Part shown: positions 33,901-44,132 of the stretch, piece after piece
Numbering within the stretch: the first letter of the stretch is position 1
Layout: every line of letters starts with the position of its first letter
Source: Membranipora membranacea
Lineage: Eukaryota > Bryozoa > Gymnolaemata > Cheilostomatida > Membraniporidae
Assembly (NCBI GenBank): GCA_914767715.1
Contig: OU612074.1
Coordinates: 5,101,501-5,161,500 of the forward strand
Direction: 5' to 3'
DNA: 60,000 nt
The notes under the pieces: generated by a model
What the model saw: only the letters and a program-made list of their open reading frames with translations
Databases searched by the model: none
Told to the model about the DNA's origin: nothing
Made by a program: the position numbers and the translations under genes

Positions 33901-36495
33901 CAATGTGCCACATACAAGGCGACAGCAAAAATTCACTTGCTTTGTGACAGGCCGAATTAATATTTGTCCCGGAGCTAAGAAGTCCAGGTTCCTTTCATCA
34001 CCACCAAGCCCATGCAAGAAACTCGCTTGCCCCACCAATATCATATTAAACTATTGTCTGTCCATTATCACTCCTAAATATTTCCTTAGAATAGTATTTG
34101 TTATTGTGAGTGTACAAATCTGCATTGAGCTGCCATTCTTCAGTAAGGTCTGATCTTCAGAAAAATCCAAGAGAGAACAAGATCCGATGGGAGTAGCCAT
34201 CGAAAATAATCCATGTAAGGTTCAAGGAGGGGGAGACAACCTCAGAGGCATGAGGGGAATTAATAGCAGAGAGAAGAATCAATTAGGTTTTACTACTGCA
34301 TAGGGTTCACTATACAAATTTGCACCATTATCAAGTCCAAATAACACCCGAAAACTTCAAATGATTTGTCATCTCAGCGATGCTACTGTATCAACCAGTA
34401 AGATTATAATACCATATTGGAAAGATTACGGTTGAAGAAAAGGCAGAAGCGATACTTAACTGATGTTTATGCTTATATCTTTTTTTACCCTTATTAATTG
34501 TGACAGACAGGCAAAGCATCAGGATTCGGTACAGTATATACCATTGCAAGAAGTCCATGGCAGAGAATAGTCAGTGTGTACAGAGAAAAATGTGAGAGTC
34601 AGGTGAACAGTAAGTCATTAATCCATAAATCAATAGACCTGAAACCCTGTGAGTCTGAAAAAACATACATCGACATCCAGGACAGTGCGTTTTTAAATTG
34701 ATCCCCTCGCAGGCTGCCCGCTCATTTTACTACTGTAGATAATTATTGAAGATAAACCACATCAAATAACTTGAGTGCTTGCTTTTAGTTCAAAATCTTC
34801 ATATTGATAGGTCACAAACTGATAGGGAGATCGCAGCTAATTGGTGACATCATTTTACTATGAATCATTTACAGTCATTTGTTCTCATATGCTTATGATT
34901 TTTTTGGGGCCCACAGATAGGGCTCTTTTCTAAAAGGCACAAGTCAAGGCATCAGGCTCTTTGAGTCCCTAAATATCTGATTCCCCTGAACTTTTTTCAC
35001 CAATAACGTATAATGCACCATAACTCTAAAACAGGTGAAATGGGAACATCAAAATAAGGTATTCATACTATTGAAGGCCAGCAAAAAAAAACTAATTTAA
35101 CTCTTCGACGGAATAAAGGCTCCTTCACCTTTCCCTAGAAGCCATATCATCCCCTCTGCACTTTGTGCCTGGTATATAGGATGTCTGTTTGTGTTGGATA
35201 TCAATAGGCTTTCTTGTTACATAACCTGGGGGACAACTTCCATTGACATTTTGTCAGCAGATGATAAGAGTGTCAATGAAAAGATCTGACAAACCTGGAA
35301 CAATGTTTTAAACCTGTCACTTACAGCTTTGATTGTGATAACGCCCGAACAGTGTTAGAAGTGAGTGGGAACTGGTTGGAACTGAGTACACACAAAGAAA
35401 TATGGAGGGGGAGCTGCTAGAAAACAGTCCCCACCAGATTCTGTACAATAACTGTGTGAAAAATACAACCAGATATTAATCATCATTGATGCTATTACAG
35501 ATCTACATTTCTGCATAATTGCTATGTAAAATTTGATATAGATATTGAAATTAAAATCTCAATCTATTTTCAACCCGAAGGGTAAAGTACTCACAAAAAA
35601 GGAAGTCCACTGAGTCCACTGCACTCAAAGACAAGTTTCATGTCATTATCTCAGTATGAATTATTAATGTATTTCTCCTTGGAGTTAGTAAATGTTTGTA
35701 TAATGCAAATGTATCATTTTACAGATAAATGCAGATTGTTGTTTGGTCGGGGTTGCTGGCATGTCAGGACGTTCACAGTTTTTGTCCAGTGTATTCTGGG
35801 AGAATTTGAGCACGACCGAACTGAATACTGGGGTCACGTCGACATGACCTACGAGAGGAACGGTGTCTGTGACTACCCGTTTAATTATGTTGGTAAGTAG
35901 ATATTTGCTAATATTCTTTTAATTAATCGATTTACTAGACAGTGTCAATGAATGGTACGACTTGATCAACCAATTTGATACTTACGATAAGTAATACAGA
36001 AAACTCAAACCTCACAGTTTTTATTGATCTCACGTCCAGGCTGAGTTTTATTTACTCGTTTTATCATACTAGCAGTTAAAATATTGATCACAAGGTCCTT
36101 TCATCTTGATAACTGTCACAGTGTAATTCGACAACACCACAATTTCTGTTGCTCAGCATCTTAATGGGTTTGTATAGATCACCCTGCATGGATAAATATT
36201 GACATGACAGATATTTATTTAACCACAAATTTTCATTTCAGTTTTGATGGAGAACATGACAAAAGAGAAAGAGTATCTATTTAAAAAAGCCGGAGTTATC
36301 GACCCTCTGAAGACGATGGATAGAGTTAGAAAGAGAACAATAAGACTGGTAGAAAAGACTAATCAGAATCTTACATTTGTCAATTACTGGAAAACAGTAC
36401 CAGAACATTTAATAGACAGAGTGAGATTCTTTTATAGATACGAGCTGTATCTATACTCATATCCCGAGACGCCTTTTTATATTTCCACTGATTAG
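30970..36495 (+). CDS. Golgi-type carbohydrate sulfotransferase (CHST8-14 / Sulfotransfer_2 family)
   Basis: Six exons in phase: 30970-31367, 32241-32337, 33647-33820, 34507-34609, 35725-35892 and 36242-36495, giving 397 residues, normal for the family. It begins MAVTQRPKALLCGTAAIAVI, a short tail and one signal-anchor helix (type II). A Ser/Asp/Asn-rich stem follows. Exon 3 carries the 5'-phosphosulfate-binding motif (TFCWMPKMGSQFW, residues 176-188). Exon 4 carries the 3'-phosphate motif (IARSPWQRIVSVYREK, about 236-251). Exon 5 has the family-typical CDYPFNYV, and exon 6 ends FFYRYELYLYSYPE. Family knowledge: transfers sulfate from PAPS to glycosaminoglycan or N-glycan sugars in the Golgi lumen. 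In the 5' motif the usual Gly-Cys-Thr-Asn reads Gly-Ser-Gln-Phe, so activity is likely but not certain. Acceptor sugar unknown. Confidence 0.85.
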
Positions 36496-37228
36496 GGGTT
36501 TTTAGGATCTAAGTTAATTTGTCATTATTGTAGATTATAATATACATGCATTATATGAATACATTACACAGTCATCGGTTTTGAAATATCCAATTCAGAG
36601 TAAGATTTAAGATCCGGCACACCTACACATCCATGGCAACCCTAGATCACATTATAATGCAGCCTCGTAGTTTGTTGTCGGCAAAATTGAGATCGCAAAA
36701 TGCCATATACTCGGTTTGGTGTAATCCCGATACGACTGAATTGAGCTGAGGCTACTTTTACCCAAAATTTATTAATCCCTACTAATCTGTGATTTTCTCT
36801 TGTCCTAAGACAGCTAGAGCTCCATAGTTCTTTTCTGCTGGGGCTGAATCAAATACGTCTTCCTCAGATTAACACATCGCTGATATACAGGCAGCTGATT
36901 AGGGTGCTGTCATCAATATTTTATGGGGCTGCAAAGCCAATTTTTGCAAAAGTACACAGGATCACTGTGGAACAATTGGTATGACTTCCGACGGTTACAG
37001 CTAGCAGAAGAACTTTGGCAATGGTTAACACTGAGAAAGATACTGTAAGTATGCCAGCTGCTGATAACACCTTATACATAAATACCTAATATCACCCCAT
37101 ACATATAACCATTCGTTACTAAGTGATGATAATAATAATACCATCTGTCAGACTCCATGCTTTCCCATGATGAATATCCTACAAAATCATTTGGCAGATT
37201 TCTGCACTAAGTCTGATGATCTGATATC
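36496..37228. other. Intergenic, no gene seen
   Basis: No clear AATAAA directly after the sulfotransferase stop. Nothing else recognised before the signal-peptide exon at 37229. Confidence 0.5.
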
Positions 37229-40200
37229 ATGATGATGTTGCAGGTCTGTGTCGTGACTTTTGTCGTCTTGCTGTCTGTTTCTGGACGATCTGTGGGTCCG
37301 ACAAAGTCTGGTAAGTCTCAGCGTATATAATGAATAATAATAATAATAATGATAATAATAATGGCTGTCTGTCTGTTCTGATTATGACTGCATCAAGGTG
37401 CATGCTAGGAAAAGGCTGTATAGTTAGTGAGGACTAGGTTTCTCAGTCATTAGTGCCACTCTTCAACCACTGACAGCCTTAACCCTGTGTGATGCATACT
37501 GCTACAATATCAATAACTCGATTCAATAACCATAAATCTGTTAATGCAACGCAAATAATTACACTTTTCCTGCGGTAGATATCTAGGCTCTTGGTGAGGT
37601 ATTGGTCACTTATGTTATGGCGTGGCACCTAGACTGTGTCCAAGTTTGTGCTTATCAGTTCTCACAATTGAAAATCCATTTATACTTCTTCTGTTACCCC
37701 CCTACTTCTGTATCTTGGACCAATTTATTGGAAGCTAGCTCCACTTCCAAAGTGATGTAAATGTCAGTGAAACTGCATGATTGTTTCTAGCAAGGGGTTT
37801 AATGGATGTGACGATAGCCTGGGATTCAGGCCAACAATGGGGCCTGATCTGTATTATTGGTTGTGTTAAATGGTGTCTCTGTAGTGTTTCCTACTCCTGT
37901 ATCACTATTGTGCATTTCTGTACTTGTGTGTTTTGGTTTTGGATTTCTTGGCTGATAGCATTTGGTTTGTTGATGCATGGAGTTGTCTGTTCATGTTTGG
38001 TTATGTTGTGTAACACCCTGCTACTCCTTGGTGAAACCAACACAACCAACCTCAGTAGATATCTCCAGATTGTTGGACTGACTCTCAGTCCAATGTTACC
38101 TGCACTGTCACCAACCTGTCACTGCAGTGTAGCAGTAAAGAAAATCTAACATCAAGATATTTATATCTTTTCATTTTAGATAAATGGACGTACATTGGTT
38201 GTTATAAGGATGATCGTCCTCGTGATCTCACAAGTGCTCACAAAGATACAAGTTTGGTAACAGGAATGAGTTTGGAGAGATGTTACGATTTCTGCAGTCA
38301 GTATAACAATATGTACATGGCTCTACAAAGCGGGTAAGTGAGAGAACATGTGTTCATATTTAATTTTTTCCTTAGTAATCTCAGAGACGTATCATCACAA
38401 AGTAAATAAGACAGAATGCGCAGCTAGAAGCCTGTCACAGTTCGAGGGCTGATTGTGGTGCTAAATTCAATCGAGAGCAATATGATTCGGGTTATTTGGC
38501 AAATCGGCGTAGAAAACAAAATGATGATTAGACTTCCACATCATGGTTCTGTACCATATCACGAATCTTTATGTTTGTCCTTGTTTATTTTAAATCCATG
38601 AAAAATGGTTTGAGATATGACAAGCTTTTGAACAACGCTCTCGCCGTAGGAGACTTGCATTCCAAAATTTAACATCCCTTTTTCGGAAAAAGTATTCCCA
38701 AACCCTGAATCTTGCCACCGTGGCCTGCTGATATGTATGTTAATCTCCCTGATCTGATTTGGACAGGAATGAGTGCCGTTGTGATAATAACTACGGCCGA
38801 TACGGGAGAGAGTCCAGAGACAGTAAGTGTGATGAGGAGTGTACCAGAGATGATAGTCAGATATGTGGTGGAGACTGGTCTAATTCTATCTATCAGATCA
38901 GAGGTATGTAGTCAATGTGTTGGCTCTGATTGGCTGGTGGGTTGGAAAGAGCCATACCAGAACAGATTGTACTTTCCTGAAAGGACCTATATATTCTAGT
39001 GAGTGTAAAATAATTCAGTTTCACTGACATTATAAATCTCAATAGGTTATCTCTATTACCAGGCATTGGCTCCTTTTCCCAGCCAACAGCCTATCATACA
39101 TTTGCTAGAGGTATAGCAGTATTACTCATGACGGGTACCTTAGCACTAGGTAAGGTAAAATAATTTACTTTGGTGAAGCTAATCAAAAAGAAAAATACTA
39201 GGTAGACAACAGATTTGGATTTGCAAACTCCAATCAGCAGTCCAACTGACTTTACTCACTCATAATTTGACCCCTTTGAATGGTGGTAAATTAATTCTGA
39301 TGATTAAGATAAACACTCGTATTTAAATGAGACCTAGAGATGCTCTTATTAAAACGAGAGCTTGTGTTACAGATGAAGCTGCTACTACTATCACCTCAAA
39401 GATGATGCCCCTGAAGACCAACAGTCAGACCTTGACCTTCACAGCCTTAGGAGACTGGGGTAAGGAAGGATCAGCTCAGAGAGAGGTCGCTAAGGCCGTT
39501 GCTGATTGGTCAGATAAACACAGCTCTGCATTTGTTGCTGCAATTGGTAAGTTTCTTTGGTCAAATTATTCATTGAATGCACTAGATTTTCCAAGATAAA
39601 ATATAATGTATAATATTACAGTTGAATGAAAAAGGCAAAGGAACAAGCAAATATTCAGTTCAAGGCTGGTGTGACGATTGCCATTTTGATTGGATTTAAT
39701 CTGAAAAATTACCAATCAAAAAAGTTAGTGTGGCGCCATTTACAATTGTACACCTAACATATTTATCATGTCCTGATGAGACTGTGTGAATAAATTCAAA
39801 CCTTACAGCACCACATCAGGTCATCATTTTCTTCTTTTCAGGTGATAATTTCTATGAGTATGGAGTGTCAAGTGTAGATGACTCTAAATGGAAGTCAACT
39901 TGGAGAAACATCTACACTTATAAATCGCTTCAAAAACCCTGGCTAGTTATCGAGGGAAACCATGACTATCTCATGGGTAAGAACTTTAACTGTTGTAGAA
40001 GTTGTCTCGACCTGTGTCAAGAGAAGACAAATACTTTTAGAAACAAAACATAACCAATGCGAAGCAGCAGAGTTCATGAGTCAATTTTTCAAGTATCAGT
40101 TCCTAAGTTTGGAAAATTGAGAGCACAAGTCACATTAAAAAGTTTTGGTCACAATGACACACCGTTGATACCACATAGCCTTAGAATATGACAGTTACCT

Positions 40201-41873
40201 ATCCGTATGGAAGGTAGTAGCCCGTGTCTCTAGAGTATCCTCCTGGAAAAATAGTCCTGCTATTAAGATACACCAATGAGACAACCGTCAACAAGTTGTA
40301 ACCTAAGTTACCCCCATTGAGAAAAGACATTGCAGCTTCATAATTTTTTATGTCCCACCATGACAATAATTTCTATGTAAGCTAAAATTTGTTGTACCCT
40401 TTTTATTTAAAGCATCCCGTGATGCATTTTGGTTATCACATGGTAATATCGGATCTGACAATAAAAGTACACTACTAAAAAACTGAACGAATTAACTTTC
40501 TGTTAATTTATTGCAGGTAATGCTGCTAACCAGGTGATGTACGGTAAGAAGGATAGTAGATGGGTGATGCCGAGTCTGTATTATTCTCTACACTACTCTG
40601 TCGGAGGTCAAGATGTACATATGATCTTCCTCGACACAGATCCCATTAGAAGAGGTTATGAATATCACCAGTTCAACTGGTTTAAAAATGAGCTTGGTGA
40701 GTACTCTAGTGATTAATAGTCTTTCAATATGACACTGGATAAATAGCCCCCAATAATTGATCTGGTGCAAATCATGGGGGGGGGTTCTTTAAAATTAGCT
40801 GAAATCAAAAACTCTCCAGAGATGCTAGGCTGTCGTTCACAATTTGCTCAGTCATTACTGTAACTATATAAATTCTGAGTGAGCAATTTGAAAACAAAGC
40901 TGTCCAATTGATATACTAAGTTAGCAATAAATTTGAGCGATATGAAAAAATTCGCTTCGGTAAAGCATCGCTCTTTCTAACAGCCAGCCCTATCAGATTG
41001 TTTTCAAAGTGCATTATTATACAATTATTAATAATTATTATTTAGTTTCATGTGTATGTCCTGACTTCCCATGTCTATGAATGTGTTGCAACCTTGAGTT
41101 ATATATGTTATGTTGTTTCGTAATTCTTTCAGAGAAGTCCACATCAGACTGGATTATCGTGGTTGGACATCACCCTGTGTTCTCGTCAGGATCTCATGGC
41201 AAAGAGTCGTCCACCAGGACTATGTATGATAATATCCGTGGTCTGATGGTCAAACATAACGTGGCTCTCTATATCTGTGGTCATGACCATATGATGGAAC
41301 ATATCACTGATAAAACGTAAGTGCTATCCCTATGTCTGGGTGTGCCTTAAGTCTAGCTCACATTATCCCAGTCAGCCAACCCAAAGAGTCATCACAGACA
41401 ATGTGAACAAAAATACAACGAAATCAAAGTAATTATAATTAGTCTGGGTCAGTATCGGGAAAGTGTGACAATTTCCAACCTCAATCTTATGATGCTATGA
41501 GTCTTTTAGATGAGGTTTCTCCGGAACGTGTTTGCAGATCAATTCCACATACTTCTGTATATACATGAAAAATCAGCATGTTGTGAGTGCCGCTTTACCT
41601 TGTAATGATGATTTGAATATTTTCAGTGGAATAGTAGAGTATGTTGTATCTGGATCAGCAGCTAAAAGAACATCCAGTAAGAGCTCTTCTGCCCAAGATA
41701 ACATGAAGAAGAAGAGTGCCAAGTCCAACTTCTGGAGAAGTGAATACGGTTTTACCGGATTCGAGCTGCGATCTAACAAAATCAAAGTCTCATATGTTAA
41801 CAGAGATGGGACTCAGGTCTACTCGTTCACTAAGGAAAATCCTCGTAAATCGTCATCAGCTGTGATTGGGTAG
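37229..41873 (+). CDS. Secreted WSC-domain and purple acid phosphatase (TRAP/ACP5-like) fusion
   Basis: Eight exons in phase: 37229-37310, 38180-38333, 38767-38903, 39373-39546, 39842-39976, 40517-40696, 41133-41316 and 41627-41873, giving 430 residues. Exon 1 is a signal peptide (MMMLQVCVVTFVVLLSVSG). Exons 2-3 (residues about 28-124) form a WSC domain: YIGCYKDDRPRDL, MSLERCYDFC, ECRCDNNYG, CGGDWSNSIYQI, with eight cysteines. The rest is a metallophosphatase with every purple-acid-phosphatase ligand motif: GDWG (151), GDNFY (183-187), GNHD (221-224), GHHP (299-302) and GHDH (337-340). The Tyr of GDNFY fits the Fe(III)-binding Tyr of this family. The C-terminal part matches the family (VEYVVSGSAA, GFTGFELRSNKIKVSY). 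Expected reaction: hydrolysis of phosphate esters outside the cell or in lysosomes. WSC domains are linked to carbohydrate binding, so it may be targeted to a glycan. Exons 2-3 could in principle belong to a separate transcript, but phases join cleanly. Confidence 0.85.
38915..39105. mobile_element. MITE-like foldback, second copy
   Basis: Shares GTGTTGGCTCTGATTGGCTG, ACTTTCCTGAAAG and the GGCATTGGCTC..CCAACAGCC right arm with 14185-14380. It lies in intron 3 of the phosphatase gene. The right end is more diverged. Confidence 0.65.
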
Positions 41874-41914
41874 ACACTTTTCTACTATATCACTACATGA
41901 TAATAATTACACTA

Positions 41915-41936
41915 AATAAAAGTTCTATAGAATAAA
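41915..41936 (+). terminator. Polyadenylation signals of the phosphatase gene
   Basis: Two AATAAA hexamers (41915-41920 and 41931-41936) about 40-60 bp after the stop codon. Confidence 0.7.
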
Positions 41937-42306
41937 GTATAGATGTCTAGAAATATTGAATTGTATCAGCCTGTCATTTTGGTCGAACTTATTTGATTCC
42001 AGCAAGCAGTGAGTTTAGGTAACATACTACAATGCAAATCAGGACATTGAGTGAGCTTAACAATAAATATCGCTTGTCAAAAACTAAACAGCCGAACACG
42101 GCAACGCCATTGTCACATAAGTCTAGAAGGAATTAATCAGAGAATATGTGTCAATTTCTCCCCGTTTTCCATGAGATCACGAAATCACGAGGCCAATTGA
42201 AGTCAAAAGACAAAAATGTTACATTTGTACGTCTGGTGAAGATTTTATACCGGAGCATAAAACTGTTATTTAATCGAGAGAAAAACTTCTCTTGTTGGCT
42301 TCATAG

Positions 42307-42388
42307 CTCTCAAGACTGCAATGTCAAAGTGGATTCTGGTTCTTTATTTTTTCCGTTAGACTCCACTTTGACATTGCAGTCTTGAGAG
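42307..42388. repeat. Perfect 27-bp hairpin with 28-nt loop
   Basis: CTCTCAAGACTGCAATGTCA (first 20 of 27) is followed after 28 nt by its exact complement. No mismatch in 27 bp. Confidence 0.95.
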
Positions 42389-42840
42389 TGGGTATTCACA
42401 ATTTTAACAAGAGTATAGTTTACTCATTTCAAGGCAGCCACAAGAAACCCTGGTGTCTGTCGCTCTAAAATCAGGCTTAACTAGGTTTGCTGGTTCTCAT
42501 TCAGCAGGTTTAATCACAGGAGCCTCAATCAGTTATATTTATATTTGGAAATAAAACTAAATCTTGCATCTTAAATATTGGTTAGTTGCCTAGAATAGTG
42601 AATCCCCATAATGTGACATGCGTTAACAATAATGACTGTTTGAGTGGCTTTATCTGCCTCAAACTGAAAAAAGAATTCTCAGACCATAGTCTTTAAGTTT
42701 TAAATGTCCCATGAACCCAATCATTATGCTATTTTAGGTATTTGTGGGTAAAAATAATCCTGCTTCTTACCTTTTTTTTTTGTTTTAAATTCCAGATATT
42801 TTGGTCACTGATCTGATTTGATTCAAGTTTACCCAATGTA

Positions 42841-42888
42841 CAAGTTATCCCCTCTCTTTGTCAGAACAGACAACTCCGGGCTATTTGG
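42841..42888. repeat. Short dispersed repeat (second copy 48055-48102)
   Basis: CAAGTTATCCCCTCTCTTTG here matches CAAGTCATCCCCTCTCCTTG at 48055, then GACAACTC-GGG. Both flank an MFS copy. Confidence 0.6.
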
Positions 42889-43312
42889 CTCAATATGAAG
42901 TAAATTAGATATAAAACCGATATCTGCAAAGGTATGTTCATAAATTCATGATTATTACCCAAAAAGTAGCATCTGATGGTAGTTACCACATTTAAAATGG
43001 TAAACAAATTCTACAAATACTATCAACGTGTGATTCACCACAAAACCACAAAACTAAAGGGGAATGGATAACACACTCTTTATTTTTGAATAGTTTAATT
43101 AGTGATTATATAGTGTAAGAATAATGGTTGAATGGTTTCTCTAGAAAGCTATAGATTTTCAGTTGTGGATGGCAGACCTTGGCGAAAGACAGGGTGGGAG
43201 TGATCACAGAGGTTTTGGGCACAAATCCTCCCACCTCAAACCCTCTTTCTCTTTCTCCTGCTTTTACCCGCCAGTGTCTTTTTGCAGCAGGTATGAGGGT
43301 AGTCTAAGGGCT

Positions 43313-43423
43313 CAGACTCCAAGGTGCAGGGAGTTACTTGCGCAAGCTATCAAACTCCTCTCTTGTTTGATAGCTTGGTAGTTTGATAGCTTGCGCAAGT
43401 AACTCCCTGCGCCTTGGAGTCTG
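43313..43423. repeat. 43-bp hairpin with 25-nt loop
   Basis: CAGACTCCAAGGTGCAGGGA (first 20 of 43) pairs with the complement ending at 43423. The single difference (T against C) would be a G-U pair in RNA. The loop repeats part of the arm (GTTTGATAGCTT). Confidence 0.95.
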
Positions 43424-44132
43424 ATCACTTAAACTAGTAAGAGGGTAGCCTGTATTGACAAGCTCCGTGCTTAGTCCTCCTATTCGACATCACAAATATG
43501 TCCTACCTGCACTTTATTTCGTCTATCGGTTATGATTAGTGATCCATCGTGGCGTAGTCCTCTCATTGGGTGTTTGTTTGTGCTGATTTAGCTAGCTAAG
43601 ACTAACATAAATCTCCATCATTGTATTTCTGACTACAAATGAACCGTATTTGCGTTAGAGAGTAAGTGGTTTGTTTTGATATACTTGATCCTGTCCTACC
43701 TCTTGGCTCATCAGACTCTACCCACTTAGTAAGGTTATTGAGGCTGCTCTGCCCCCACAATATCACATCAGTCAGGACTCTATATGTTAGATGTCAAATG
43801 TTCAAGCTGTTTGCGAATAGTGAATTATAACATATCATAGGATGGTAGGTCTGTATGAGATATTGCCATTTTTGTTAATATAATTCCTAAAATTGGAAAG
43901 CAGTCAGGGTACCAATTTTCCACCTGTGAAGTGCAAACATAAAATTCTCATTAGGCTCTAATTTTTAAATCTTATTATGTGATTGATTTAACTTTCAGTG
44001 CGCTACAAAATTAAGAGTTATCCTTGTTTGAGCACAAAATTGGTCAATACAGTTGGCACTCTGGGGCCTTGGATATCCAATCTCAATCTACTCTGTGTAT
44101 GTGAAAGTCAGAAGTTCTCTAAACCCACAGCA

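Larger units (their letters stand above)
41937..44132. other. Intergenic with two hairpins; 5' UTR of the next gene at its end
   Basis: No coding gene. Holds the perfect hairpins at 42307-42388 and 43313-43423 and a short dispersed repeat at 42841-42888. An acceptor (CCCACAG, ending 44130) just before the MFS ATG shows that a 5' UTR exon lies somewhere in this stretch; I could not place it. Confidence 0.5.

Noticed and set aside
37781-38149. 122-codon plus ORF, Trp/Cys/Val-rich
   Set aside because: Lies in intron 1 of the phosphatase gene; composition follows a T/G-rich stretch and there is no splice or domain support.
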